From positions 21,826,001 through 21,890,000 of the forward strand of contig CM065303.1 of NCBI GenBank assembly GCA_032871835.1: a stretch of DNA of 64,000 bases, given 5' to 3'. Shown piece by piece: positions 1 to 11,728 of this stretch. The stretch's first letter is position 1. Every line of letters begins with the position of its first letter. The notes beneath the pieces are model-generated. The model was not told where the DNA came from, ran no database searches, and saw nothing but the letters and a program-made list of their open reading frames with translations. The stretch is from Dipteronia dyeriana (taxonomy: Eukaryota; Streptophyta; Magnoliopsida; Sapindales; Sapindaceae). Position numbers and translations under genes: made by a program.

Positions 1-452
1 TCTAGTTTTTCCTTGTGGCATTATCATCAACTCATCACCATCGTCAGTCTTCTCAATCTTGGTCGTATCTTCGACGCATCCTGTATTAACAACACCAAAT
101 TATACCTCTCACAAACAAGAAATCATATACATATACAAATAAATATAAACAAATATACACAATATTGAAGTGATTGCTAACCCTAGATTTCTCTTCGTTT
201 TCAATTTCGATTTCACAAGCAGAGAACCGAGTCAACCAACACCCCAACCGAGTCCAACAGAGATTAATTTGGGTGTTGGTGGTGCTGGGTTTGATTTCGT
301 GGAGGGTTTTAGGTGTTAGTGGCACGACGATGACGATTTGAGGGGTTTGATTTGGGTGTTGAGTTAGGTCTTGGTTTCGGTAGTGGGAGAGGGAGAGTTT
401 GCATATGAACAAACGAATAGGGGAGAGAGATAATGAGATGGGAAACAGATGT

Positions 453-501
<49 letters not shown>

Positions 502-895
502 CGTAATTTTTGGAAGATTTGAGGGGCAAAACTGTCTTTTTCAAACTTGTCCCAGGACAAGTCTGGCCAAGGGTCTGGAGTGGAACAATTTTGTATGGTT
601 CTTATCCCACGTTCTCCCGTCTCATCCCAAGCTAATAGCACGTCAAACGTGAGACAACTAAAAAGTTGTACCACGTTGTCCCGTCATGTTCCGCTTACCA
701 AACACACCCTTACTACTACTTTTATGCCATGAGGACGTGGGTTCAAGTGAGTTTGGTTATACTGTGAGGTTAGGTTCGAGTGGTGAAGTCGCCTATATTC
801 GAATCCTAAAATATTGTATTTTAATATATATATATATATATATATATAGCTATAAATAATCAACTGTTTAATGATATACGGTTCCTTTCCTGGGG
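1..895. other. Left flank, no gene recognised
   Basis: No coding region could be supported. Open frames here are short, and two of them read through the TA microsatellite as alternating Tyr-Ile, which is a translation artefact. The stretch 546-720 is richer in GC than its surroundings and ends in a run resembling an element terminus, but no second terminus or target duplication was found. A second, shorter TA run lies at about 824-848. Confidence 0.5.
455..498. repeat. (TA)n microsatellite
   Basis: About 22 uninterrupted TA units. Similar long TA runs occur at about 824-848, 15699-15742 and 48954-48998. Confidence 0.95.
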
Positions 896-907
896 GGGGA
901 TTTTCAA

Positions 908-1110
908 TGGAGGATTTTTCAATGAAGGATTCCACTAACAACAAGAAAAGTGATGATAACAATGTGGTTGATCAAGTGTCCTCCGTCGCTCTCTCGCTCT
1001 CATCGTGATAGTGATGATCCAACTCATCCTGTAACAAAACTCCTTCTCTCCATCGATCCTCTTAGTAGCTCCAATGATGAATTCTCATTTCCTCAAGTAC
1101 ATTATTAGTA
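908..1110 (+). pseudogene. Truncated copy of TFIIF-beta exon 1 (copy 1)
   Basis: This segment aligns base for base with the exon at 1652-1867: the same start context, the Asn-Asn-Lys-Lys stretch, the conserved Trp-Leu-Ile-Lys-Cys-Pro codons and the Ser-Ile-Asp-Pro end. It has lost about 40 bp between the Asp-Asp codons and the Trp codon, and reads out of frame afterwards. It is followed by the same 3' flank as copy 2. It is therefore a broken tandem duplicate of the first exon of a TFIIF small-subunit paralogue, not a separate gene. Confidence 0.7.
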
Positions 1111-1149
1111 TATTGCATCCATGATCCATACTTCTTGTAATATAATTTC

Positions 1150-1651
1150 ATTTTCAAAAAAAAAATTATTATTATTATTATTATTATTATTAAATGATTT
1201 ATTTACTATATATATAAGTTGGTTAAAAAGTCAATAAGTCTATGTCGTCACTGTAAATGCAGAGAATGAGTGGGCCTCACGGGGAGAGAATTTTGAGGTT
1301 GATTTTGATTTGGTTTAGGTTGCTCTTTTATTCCTAGGAAAATAGAAAATGGTTAGGCGTCAAAAGAAGGAGGATTCGACACTCCGACTCTCAAGTCAGT
1401 GAGATTTTAAAGAGAAAATGTAAGTAGATAGTGATATTATATAGTCGTATTTAGGGTTTTGCCAGAAAAAATTATTTAGAGTCAATATAATAAAATATAG
1501 TATGTAGAGAGTCCAAACTAAAAGTTTTAGTATGACACTTGTCTCTGGTGACAACACATTTCCCATGTGTCGTTATCTTAGGAAAGCTTTAAGGTTTCCT
1601 CATGATGAATCTTTCTTGCCTAATAAGTTTCACTCGGGGAATTCGTTTTCA
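1150..1651 (+). repeat. Upstream region of TFIIF-beta paralogue, duplicated at 26800-27235
   Basis: An AT-rich run with (ATT)n at about 1168-1193, followed by sequence that recurs at 26800-27235 with small differences (for example the shared segment beginning ttatttacta at 1200 and ttatttactg at 26831). It leads into exon 1 here. The second copy has lost the exon. This marks a local tandem duplication that predates the insertion of the large copia element between the copies. Confidence 0.75.
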
Positions 1652-1867
1652 ATGGAGGATTCCACTAACAACAAGAAGAGTGATGATAAAGATGGCAGGT
1701 TGGTTGTGGATAAGATTATGGAAAATAAATCAATGTGGTTGATCAAGTGTCCTCTATCGCTCTCTCGTTCTCATCGTTATAGTGATGATCTCACTCATCC
1801 TGTAGCAAAACTCCTTCTCTCCATCGATCCTTTTAGTAGCTCCAATGATGAATTCTCATCTCCTCAG
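1652..1867 (+). pseudogene. TFIIF-beta (RAP30)-like paralogue, exon 1
   Basis: This 216-bp open exon encodes 72 residues, exactly the length of exon 1 of the complete TFIIF-beta gene at 35344-35559, and ends at a GT donor in the same phase. Shared landmarks are Lys-Ser-Met-Trp-Leu-(Ile/Met)-Lys-Cys-Pro near residues 26-33, Pro-Val-Ala-Lys near 50-53 and Leu-Ser-Ile-Asp-Pro near 56-60. These belong to the N-terminal domain, which in the family contacts the large TFIIF subunit. The reading frame is also open upstream to 1532, but ATG 1652 matches the start of the intact copy. The next exon lies at 27396, so a 24.9-kb transposon now sits in intron 1. Because exon 4 and the winged-helix exons are lost downstream, I call it a pseudogene. 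Partial expression is not excluded. Confidence 0.75.
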
Positions 1868-1922
1868 GTACATTATTAGTATATTGCATCCATGATCCAT
1901 ACTTCTTGTAACATAATTTCAT

Positions 1923-3913
1923 TGAAAATAACCCTTAAAGCGTGTGTCTACAACCTAGAGGGGAGTGAATAAGTTTTAATCAAATCAATTATCAATTTTT
2001 TTTGATTAGTCAATATTCAATATTCAATATTCACCCAATAAAACAAACATAAAACATCAAGTGTAAAAATGCGAAAATATAAACAACACAAGATGTATAC
2101 GTGGAAAACCCTTCAAACGGGTAAAAAACCATGGGTTGTTAAGTGTGCCACACTCAATCACAGAAATCCACTAAATGCGTAAAGGTTACAACCTCAAGTG
2201 ATTCTCGGACTCTTACTCTCGATAACCTCAGGCTATGGCCACCGCCACTCACCACTCTTGGTACAATCCCTAGTGATATCCCCTGATACACTTATTTTGG
2301 CGTGAATGTCTCCTACTCCACCCCCTTGGGCCTTTTATTGTGGCACCCGACCAATTACTTGCCAACCCACCTTTGGTTGCAAGACTTGAATTTCTCGTGT
2401 ACTACACACCGATAGTCACAAGACTTACTTATCAATGAAGAGATCAACAACCTATGTGAATATGTAACAATATTCTAAATGTAAATAATGCTAGGCAAAA
2501 CTCTAAATGTTTATTTAGAATGTCACTAAGTACAATTCTTAGATATCAATGTCTAAATGAATACTCATAAAGACTTATAGATATGGATGTACAATATTAC
2601 AATCTAGTTATCAAACCAAGCCATTTCAACACATGTTGTCATTAAGCATGGTATGGTCAATAAATGAAATCAATATGACCTAATTAGTTAGAGGCAAATA
2701 TGACCTATATGCTAGCTATCACAATACAATAACCCAAACATCAACAATAATCTCTACTGTAATAGAAATCCTAATCTAGAGGCATACAAGTCATAAAAGA
2801 GATATCTTGCTAAGCTAGAACACAAGAATGATGAAAATGGTGTTCTACTTACCAAGTTACATATGTTGATGAAGACCCATGCAAAGAAACTTCCTAGATG
2901 AAGCTAGATGATGTTTGTTTCAAGCAAGAATGATAGGTGTTTGGGTTTTGAGAGTTAAAGAAGCAAGCTTGGTGCTTTCAATAACTAAGGGAACTCTTTC
3001 ACTCACTAAGATCTGGAAATTCTGAGTTCTTGGTCTAAATAGAGAAGAAGATGATGTATATATAGAGTACAAATCAAACTACATTGTTTTGGGAGAGAAA
3101 AAAACTGATTTTCGGGCGTCAAAAGCGACCTTAGGGTGACCTGGATGATATGTCACTTCAAGGTCGCTTTGCTCTCGGGTTTGGGAGCCAAAATATGCTT
3201 GAAATAGCGACTTGGAAGTCAGATCCCCCTGAGGTAGCCCGAGGTCGCTTTGCCCTCGGGAAAAATGCTACAGCATAATAGCTCCAGATTAGAGCTACCC
3301 AACACATGACCAAATGACATCCAAACATTTCATATAGTATACCGTTGGAAATGTATAGAGTCTACTTTATACTTCAATTTACAAAACATGATTTGGATGA
3401 CTATAGAAAGAGTTATAGTCAAATGAGTGACCAAATGTTAGATTTGGACTTTAACAAGAATGCTCAAACTCATGGAATAAAACCATGTGACCAAAGACCA
3501 AACTAAGAGAAGAGTGGGACCTTCTTAAATGGTCACTCAACGTGCTAAAACAAGCACACCATCATGCAAGCGCGGTCATATCCGATTAAGCAACGGAATA
3601 CGAATTAAACACACAACAAGCACACTTAAAACTAATAATGAAATGTATGATGACACATGCAACAACTCAAATACATGTAAGTGTGTGTGTGTGTGTACAG
3701 TAATAAATGCATGTCAATGTAAATGCATATATATGAAATGTGAGTGTGTGCAACTAAATCTCTTCAATAAGAAATAAGCACAAGTGAACTACCTTTTGAA
3801 GCTCACCAGGATCTTGGAAGCTTGTCATCAAAAGCCTAAGTTACTCATTACACATTGAATCCTCAATGTGATTTGTCATAAAATAAGTCAATCATAAAAT
3901 TGAGGTTCTTACA
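1923..3913 (-). repeat. 3' LTR of copia element A
   Basis: A 1,991-bp LTR. Its segment from about 2340 to 3913 matches 25181-26788. It includes a (GT)n run near 3680, shared with the other LTR near 26553. Open frames inside it, such as 3529-3777, are repeated in the other LTR and are not genes. The 1923-2339 part has no counterpart in the right LTR. Confidence 0.85.
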
Positions 3914-4745
3914 ATCTCCCCACTTGGCTATTTCATGACAAAATCATCACTCACAAAGCAATCCTCACAATATAGTAAAAAAAACTAGCTATTGTTCATG
4001 AGAATCCATTCTACGTTACAAAAAGAGATACCTAAGAATCTAAGTCTTTGTAGTCTTCAATCTCTTTGTAGATCTTCATAACTACACACAATAGCAAGAA
4101 AGCACTTTCTAAGAACAAGTGCATATAAGGTGAACAAATACTAAAAAAGCAATTGCACTCAATAAAGCAATATAAAGAAATGCATGTGCAATGCTCCCTC
4201 TAAATGGTTACTCACTCTCAAGACTACTTCCTCAAAGCATAAATAATGCTCCCCCTATATCTCCCAAGACTTCTCTCTCTTTTTGTCGAGATATAGGCAA
4301 AGGAGCTCCCCTTATCGGGTTGTTTTAACAAAGAGAGCTATTTGTACAATTACGATGCATAATCATATAAACGAACTTTATGTCACATAAGTAATTGGGA
4401 GAGATTCAAGGAGTTTAATTTAAAGAAAAAATGCGTGACAAAGATGTTTTGCAAACAAAACATATTGCATTCGAATCCAAAACAAGTGGTATTTGGCAAA
4501 TCAAACTTCAAAAGGGTTTCCAAAAGAATTCAAACCAATTTGTACCATTTTGTCATAAGCAAACAAGATATAGTTTCAAAATTTTGAAAATAAAGCAACT
4601 ATATCAATCCTTAAAGGCAAATCAAGACATTGGACCAAGAGATCCTATTAGATTTTTTCGGATAATTATCCGTATGATAGTAGTCTTATTTCACTATTAA
4701 GAAAAGAGAGAAGACTAATTTGGATATAAAATCCTTATTAATTAT
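3914..4745 (-). other. Internal 3' region of copia element A
   Basis: On the minus strand this is the region between the interrupted internal sequence and the 3' LTR. It starts with the purine tract next to the LTR. No integrase, reverse transcriptase or RNase H motif is visible in it. The plus-strand open frame at 4431-4700 has no recognisable feature. Confidence 0.5.
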
Positions 4746-6264
4746 TGTTGGGGTTTATGCCCTAAAGATGTAATTTGTAAATGGATTTATTAAATAAATA
4801 AATAAAAGAAAAAGTTCAATACATTCTTGTTGTGTTGTTTATTATATAACTTGTTCATAAATTTAACATCCAAGATTGCCGGATGTAATCTTGAACTGTG
4901 TATATGAGTGTCATGTACGGATGGATATAGTAAGAGACGTGCAATCTAAAGAGTCCATAGATAACAAATAAAGCTGGGTACTTTATTTGTGGTTAATCTA
5001 TAGTTGCGGTTCATTCCGTAATGTACGGTGATTCTATCCTGAATCATTCATATGGAGATATGAGAATGGAGACACCTTGTATAATGTGATCATATAGGAC
5101 TGGGCCATGATCTATATGAATCTCTCACCAAGATCCGTTTATCGATGAGATTCATATATATCAACTAATGATGGTTGTATGTGGGTGATCTTAATCTGAG
5201 TGACTTATCGACTCCTTCAGGTTAGATCGTGGTCTTTGATATACCATGGGTGAGATCGGATGCAGTTCCCGATCAATATGCTCCGTATGTTGGGATTTCG
5301 ATTTGGCTTGTAGCTGGGAAGGTTTGTACACAATAGTGGAATCCACTCTTTCTTGTGAGAAGTAGATGGTAGTTTCCTTAAGGTTTGATTCGGGGCTTGG
5401 ACAATATGAGCGCTCTCCTAATTCCATAAGGATATAAGATTTATTGTTCATTATTGAATCAACGGTGCTTAAAGGATATATGTAATTAAATGGGTGTAAT
5501 GGACATTATGACCCAGCTCTAATTATGAACAACTGTGGAGGATCACACCATGTGTAATAGCTATATCGATGGACACCGAGTTGTATCGGTCTGTGTAAAA
5601 GCGTCTACAATTAAGAGAGTGCAGCTTCGGATTTTTAGTGGAATAACACCGGAATTAATAATCAATGAATATTAATTAAAGAGTTTAATTAATGATTCTG
5701 AGGATTATTGGTGCTCAAAATACTGTGGGTCCATTAGGTCCCCTTGGTAGCCTGATCGATTTAGGTAATAAGGGTCGCGGTTAATTAATTGGATTGTCCA
5801 ATTAATTGTGTTACAAAGTGACACGTATATATTCGGAAATTAATTGAATAATGAGATTATTTAATTAATGATTGTTAATAGTTAAATTAATTAAATAATT
5901 AGATTATTTAATTATATTGATAATTATGAATTATTAATTAACTATTAATTGGAGGGTGTTATTTGATATATGGATTTAGATGAAGATAAAATAATATTTT
6001 ATTTTACTAAATCATTTATATAAGTATTTGAATTTAAGTTTAAATTTAAAATACTTATTATCATTTTTAATATATTAGATATATTTGAAAAGTATAATTA
6101 AAAGATATATATCAACTAATAACACAAGAGATTGCATTGGATGCAAATTGGTGTGTACATAAAACAATAATCAAAAGAAGAATTTGTATATGATACAAAT
6201 ACTTAATTTATATATAATAGATATATATTGGTGCAGGGTTTTAAGAAAAGTATCGTGATATATA
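4746..6264 (+). repeat. Left LTR of copia B, first part
   Basis: Matches 21241-22750 of the right LTR. It runs up to a TA-rich stretch where the MULE sequence begins. The antisense open frame at 5191-5451 falls entirely in the LTR and is not a gene. Confidence 0.85.
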
Positions 6265-6517
6265 TATAAAGTCAAATTGAGAGTTGCAGACGGTGAACTA
6301 TAGGGGTCAAAAAATTATTGGCACTATTTGAGGGGTATGTTGTGCAAATATCACCACTTTACTAATGTATGTTTAAAAGGCACCAAAATAGCGTTTGAGA
6401 CAAAAATACCCCGAAATATTTTAACAGTGAGGAAGTTGTCGTTTTCAAAGTCAAAGAGAAGCAACAGTCAAACTGACGGAAAACTAAAGCAGCAATAGGT
6501 GCAACGTGATATATATA
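6265..6517. mobile_element. Extra partial copy of the MULE left end
   Basis: About 225 bp nearly identical to the MULE left terminus starting at about 6518 (the same run from gcagacggtg to the end of gacggaaaac). It is followed by about 25 bp of LTR sequence (aagcagcaat...) that in the right LTR lies near 22850. So a truncated MULE end and a piece of LTR filler precede the full MULE. A local tandem duplication around the insertion is the simplest explanation. Confidence 0.7.
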
Positions 6518-6530
6518 AAGTCAAATTGAT

Positions 6531-6640
6531 AGTTGCAGACGGTGAACTATAGGGGTCAAAAAATTATTGGCACTATTTGAGGGGTATGTTGTGCAAATAT
6601 CACCACTTTACTAATGTATGTTTAAAAGGCACCAAAAGAG
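6531..6640 (+). repeat. MULE left terminal inverted repeat
   Basis: Contains ggcactattt and, further in, gtttaaaaggcacc. The same core, inverted, occurs at the right end and also at both ends of the short element at 32499-33574. Confidence 0.7.
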
Positions 6641-6969
6641 CGTTTGAGATAAAAATACCCCGAAATATTTTAACAGTGAGGAAGTTGTCGTTTTCAAAGT
6701 CAAAGAGAAGCAACAGTCAAACTGACGGAAAACTAATCTACGGTGAAGTGACCAGAAGAGCTGTGATTGACAAAGGTAAGATTGATTATTTTTCCTCGTT
6801 TTTGTTGTTGTTAACTTGTATTACATGTTATAATTGAGTTTTGTTGATAGGAATTGTAGAAACTGGTTAAAATATAGATGTGAGAATGATTGTGGTTAAG
6901 GTTAGGGTTTGTAATTTGGTTGAATATCAGTTGAGGAAGATGAAATCTAGGTTTTTGAGACTTTTTTCA

Positions 6970-8115
6970 AGAAAATCGAGCTTATTTGATTAGTCGAGCT
7001 ATTTTTGTCATGAAAAATAGGTTTTGGTAGATCGAGGTTTTTGGAAAAGGAATCAAGATTTTTTAAAAAAGAATCGAGCTTTTTTAAAAAAGAATCGAGC
7101 CATTTTGAAAAGGATCGAGCTTTTTTTAATAGTTTCGAGCTTTTTTGAATAGGTTTCGAGCTTTTTTGAATAGGTTCGAACTGATTTAGAATTAGATCGA
7201 GCGTATTTGAAAGGGATAGAGCTTTTTTGAAAAGGGATCGAGCCTTTTTTAAAATGGATCGAGCTTTTTTTTAAAAGGATCGAGCTTTTTTAAAAGGGAT
7301 CGAGCTTTTTTAAAATGTATCGAGCCTTTTTGAAAAGGAATCGAGCTTTTTTTAAAAGGGATCGAGCCTTTTTGAAAGGGGTCGAGCTTTTTTGAAAAGT
7401 AATCGAGCTTTTTTGAATATGTTTCGAGGTATTTTGAATAGGTTCGAGCTGTTTTTGAATTGGATCGAGCCTATTTGAAAGGGATCGAGCGTTTTTGAAA
7501 AGGGATAGAGCCTTTGTTAAAAGGCATCGAGCCATTTTAAAAAGGAATCGAGCTTTTTTGAATAGGTTCGAGCTGTTTTTGAATTGGATCGAGCCTATTT
7601 GAAAGGGGTCGAGCTTTTTTGAAAAGAGATCGAGCTTTTTTTAAAAGTGAGCGAGCTTTTTTTAAACGGGATCGAGCTTTTTTAAAAATGGATGGAACTT
7701 TTTTTAAAAGGGATCGAGCTTTTTTTAAAGGGATCGAGCCTTTTTGAAAGGGATCGAGCCTTTTTGAAAACGAATCGAGCTTTTTTGAAAAGGGATCGAG
7801 CTTTTTTGAAAAGGGATCGAGCTTTTTTGAAAGGGATCGAGTCTTTTTGAAAGGGATCGAGTCTTTTTAAAAAGGAATCGAGCTTTTTTAAGTATGTTTC
7901 GAGCTATTTTTGAATTGGATCGAGCCTATTTGAAAGGGATTGAGACCTTTTGAAAGGGATCGAGCATTTTTGAAAAGGAATCAAGGTTTTTTGTAAAGCA
8001 ATCGAGCTCTTTTGAAAGGGATCGAGCCTTTTTGAAAGGGATCGAGCCTTTTTGAAAGGGATCGAGCCTTTTTGAAAAGCAATCGAGCTGTTTTGAAAAG
8101 GATCGAGCTTTTTAA
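6970..8115 (+). repeat. Left subterminal minisatellite array of the MULE
   Basis: About 50 tandem degenerate units of roughly 20-24 bp, consensus ggatcgagcytttttgaaaa, separated by small length changes. Variants include tcgaggt and tcgaact. Some higher-order repetition is visible (the block at about 7400-7480 resembles 7550-7610 and 7880-7930). Lys/Arg-rich open frames across it, such as the minus-strand one at 7290-7535, are translations of the repeat and not genes. Confidence 0.92.
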
Positions 8116-9275
8116 TAAAATTATGTCTAATGATGTTGTATTTCTGTTACATTGCAGATGAGAATTAGGTTGAGGGATTCACTTTAAACTCCAGAAGAAA
8201 ACTGGTACGAGGGCAAACTGACACGACACAACCATTTTGATGCCCTCGCCCATATAGACGACGCGCTGAACCGTGTCCCTGTAGAATTTGCAGATGAAGA
8301 CCGTCGGCGGTTCATGGCGTCTTGTTTCGGGCATTTCCTGACGATGCATAGGGAGATGAAGTTTTTCGGTGGTATTATTCATCGGTTGCTTTTGAAGGAG
8401 CTCCATCATAACGGCCCCACAGATGAGATGCACTTCATGTTAGGAACCCAGTCGGTGAGGTTTTCGAAAGTGGAATTTTGCCTGATCACCGGACTGCGGT
8501 TTGGAGTTGTACCAGAGACCACAATGTATGCAGCAGTGGAGAATGGCATACATGAGCGGTACTTTCCTGGAGCCGAGGAGGTGTCGCTGGAGCAGATTAT
8601 GGTGTTGTCACCGGCACAGATTTCGGACAGGCGTACGATGATGTCAAGCTCTGCCTCTTATATATGCTGAACTGGATACCGATGGGGGTGGATGAGAGAT
8701 TCAAGATTCCAGTTTGACAGTTTCGGGTGGTTGAGGACCTAGATACGTTCCCGTGGGGTGCCTACGTGTACAGGCATTCTATTCACTCGTTCAAGCATGC
8801 GCTTGACGGGCGAAGAGACGGGTTCTAGCGACGCCGGCAGGAAAAGGGTGCTGATGTACACAGGGTGGAGACCTACAACATATATGGTCTTTCTCATGCC
8901 CTGTTGGTAAGAAGTTCGAACTACAAATTGTACTTTATTGTTGGTGCCCAAAATTGTATGGATACTTATCGTACTTATCCATGATGCAGATATTTGCTTT
9001 GGAGGTGATCCCTGAGTTGGCCAAAGAGGTCGGTGTCCGGAGGGTTACTGATCTGACTCCCCTTATTTTGAAGTGGGAGTTGACCAAACAACCGAAAGGG
9101 AAGAAGCTAGCAAAGATTTTCAAAGCCAGGGTATGTATTTATTTTGTTTAATGTTTTTATTAGTTAGTATTTGTACAATGACATTGTTCTAACTAATATT
9201 TCAGATGTTTGCGCTCAAGGAACTGGTGCCGACACCAGCTAAGAGACAAGCACCGTACTATGCCTGCCTAGACGA

Positions 9276-9302
9276 GGGGGGGGGGGGGGGGGGGGGGGGG
9301 GG
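9276..9302 (+). repeat. G27 homopolymer inside the Ulp1-like gene
   Basis: 27 consecutive G in the exon that starts at 9205. It would encode polyglycine. Its length is likely to vary or be misassembled, and it sets the downstream reading frame. Confidence 0.95.
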
Positions 9303-10004
9303 AGCATGTATGTAAAAGATGACATGGATGATATGCCGCCTGAGGTCCCTGATCAGACCACCTTAGGCGGGATCAGTGGTACAGACAGGACCATTGACAG
9401 TGAGGGATCTGAGCCCGCTGCTGGTGGTTTGAGGCCCAGTGACAGTGAGGTATATGAGACAGACCCTCAACGAGAAAGGCATTGGCATAGGCGGGTTCGG
9501 TTTTCCACCCCCGGACATGGTACATCTGCAGGGGATTCCTGTGGGGGCGTTGGACGTGATGGAAAGGTCAGCTGAAAACAAAGTTAAGTGTTTTTTAGTA
9601 ACACGTGTTGATAGTTTTGTACTAACATTGTAGATATGATTTCAGGCTCCGTGGACTGAAATGTTGAACGATGTGTGTGAAGCCCTCCGAAAAAGTGACG
9701 ATGATCGACAACGTCAACACTTGGAGTTGTTGGATATGATCCGAAAGAGTGATGAGGATCGTCAGCAGCAACACCGATTGTTACTTGATATGATCCGGGG
9801 GCTTCAAGGTTCGACCTTAAGTACACACCGGGATGGCCCCCCACCTCCTGATCAATTATTTAGTCCCGGAGGGTCGACTGATAGGTTTACAGGGGGGACA
9901 GACACCCAGGCTCAGGGGTCCCCCTACCTCCCATCACATCGATCCCCCTACCTCGCAGCACATCATTCCCCCCACCTCCTAGCATATTGATTCAACCACC
10001 ACAG

Positions 10005-10212
10005 TCCCCTCCCCCATCCAGCACGTCTGTGGTGTCGGAGAGGTCCCCTCCCCCACCCAGCACGTCCGTGGCGTCGGAACAGTCCCCACCCCCACCTAGC
10101 ACGATCGTGCCTTCGGAGCGGTCCCCTCCCCCACCCAGCACGTCCGTCCCATCGGAGCGGTCCCCTCCCCCACCCAGCACGTCCGTCCAGTCGGAACGGT
10201 CCCCTCCCCCTG
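10005..10212 (+). repeat. Five 39-bp repeats coding a proline-rich 13-residue unit
   Basis: Consecutive units code Ser-Pro-Pro-Pro-Pro-Ser-Thr-Ser-Val-x-Ser-Glu-Arg with minor changes. They sit in the linker between the DUF1985 and Ulp1 parts, just before a basic stretch (Val-Lys-Arg-Leu-Gly-Lys-Arg). A low-complexity flexible spacer is likely. Confidence 0.9.
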
Positions 10213-11570
10213 TGAAGCGTTTAGGTAAGCGCGGATGGCAGTTGGTGAGCCCTTACACAGATCCATACAGTCCAAAGAGGTTAAAGACACGGCCCGAGTC
10301 CGTGGAACACATTTTTGACCCCCACGGACTAGTGGACGGTGACCACCTAGCGGCATACAAGGCCTTCAAGAGGAACATCAACGGGGAATAGTGAGTCCAA
10401 CTTTTTATAATACAAATGGATGTACATTTCTTGTTTATTCTAATTTATGTATAGCTAAGGTAATTCAATCATTATACAGACGTGATGTGGACATGTTGTC
10501 ACCAGTTACCGCGGGATGGTTCGTGCGTATGCAGTCCAACTTCATGGACTTGGAGGACACGGTACGTACTTATTATATTTCATATTAACTTTTGTGTAAG
10601 TATTGTTGAGTTGTTAACAAGTACGGTGGTTTTATTGTTTGTCAGCATATGGATGCATACCTAAATATTCTACGCAAGCGTCAACGAGGATTCCACAATG
10701 TGTACAACCAGAGGATCAACGTGTTGGATACACAATTTTATGTAAGTAGTTATAACATTTGGGAATCACATCGGATTTTATGCTTCTGTAATAATAATAC
10801 GATCTTGTCAATGCTTGTATAGCCACTTATGTTGTACATATGGGAGAGGATGATGCCTCGTGATTCCCACGGTGCTGTGAGCACGGCAAGGTGGAATGTG
10901 TTACAGTCCCGATGGTTGGAAGAGGACCTTCTCACGGTCCGTGGAGCAACCACGAGTGGAAACCTCCCATGGCACGAGGTTGACTAGGTAAGTGTTACAT
11001 GATTGAGATGATTTAAAAAAAAATTGTAAGTATATCCTCAGCTAACACGGCATGCAAACTGTTACAGGTGATGATTCCGTGCAACGTTGGGGCCCAACAT
11101 TGGCTGGTGGTGAGCGTCGATCTTTGTCGCGGGAAGATTGATATTTATGACCCCTGGAGACAAGAAGTCCCTTATCAGATCAGGCACCAGCAGGTCCGGC
11201 CATTACGGTGGTTTTTACCCTCCATGTTGAGTGACGCAGGGTTCCACACAGCACGGCGTCCTGGGCGTCAGGCGTTCACTCGGGAAAATAAGCCTTTCTC
11301 GGTCAGTCTGGTGCATCCTTCTACAGTCCCCCAACAAAAGAAATCGTAAGACATTCTATTTCATTCACGTGTTTACATATTGTTTATGAACGATTTCTAA
11401 TGGTGTTTTATGTCCCGAATTGTAGAGGTAACTGTGGTCCCCATACTTTGAGAATTATCGAGTACATAGTGGCGAACCGAAGGCCTTTTGATTGGTCAGA
11501 GGACGACATGGGGATGATTCGGGAAAAAATGGATGTGGAGATTTTTGCTAACTCCAGGCCCGCCAAGTGA

Positions 11571-11728
11571 TTTTTTATATATTACCATTTGAGTTGTGCC
11601 TACGTGTAATTAATTCATGAATATTAATTCATTCATTATTCATTCATTAATAAGTAATTATTGCAATTCCAAATTATGACAATATGATACACTTCCAAAA
11701 GTTTTCAATGTGATCAAAAAATTGTCAT
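11571..11728. other. Spacer between the convergent MULE genes
   Basis: A 158-bp AT-rich gap with short direct repeats (ttcatt). It must hold both transcript ends. Confidence 0.6.

Larger units (their letters stand above)
8158..11570 (+). pseudogene. DUF1985 and Ulp1-like (C48) cysteine protease gene of the MULE
   Basis: Multi-exon gene. Visible exons: about 8158-8906, 8990-9130, 9205-9567, 9646-10389, about 10475-10561, 10646-10741, 10823-10987, 11068-11345, 11426-11570. The N-terminal part is DUF1985-like, with Arg-Phe-Ser-Lys-x-Glu-Phe-Cys-Leu-Ile-Thr-Gly (near 8460) and Asp-Leu-Asp-x-Phe-Pro-Trp-Gly (near 8740). The C-terminal part is Ulp1-like: His-Trp (near 11098), Asp-Pro-Trp (near 11150) and Asn-Cys-Gly (11431-11439), so the His-Asp-Cys triad can be read. 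Between them are an acidic region, a G27 tract and a proline-rich repeat. In the family such proteases act on SUMO-like conjugates; a role for this protein is unproven. Lesions: stop at 8185, frameshift near 8640, stops near 8716 and 8827, frameshift near 9980, TAG at 10985. Confidence 0.85.

Noticed and set aside
86..674. Two overlapping minus-strand open frames of 120-150 codons
   Set aside because: Both run through the TA microsatellite and gain their length from it; no domain or codon pattern supports them.
720..800. Possible tRNA or SINE B box (gtgggttcaagt)
   Set aside because: No A box at the right distance and no cloverleaf could be drawn.
3529..3777. Open frame repeated at 26362-26652
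   Set aside because: Lies in the LTRs of copia A; the similarity reflects LTR identity, not a gene pair.
5191..5451. Minus-strand 86-codon open frame
   Set aside because: Inside the LTR of copia B; disrupted in the other LTR.
7290..7535. Minus-strand Lys/Arg/Leu-rich open frame
   Set aside because: Translation of the 21-bp TCGAGC array; the same peptide pattern appears in the right array.
6970..8115. CRISPR-like array
   Set aside because: Units are contiguous degenerate repeats without unique spacers, in a plant transposon; there are no cas genes and the sequence is eukaryotic.
8739..10356. Minus-strand open frames opposite the Ulp1-like gene
   Set aside because: Shadows of the DUF1985-Ulp1 exons and of the proline-rich repeats.
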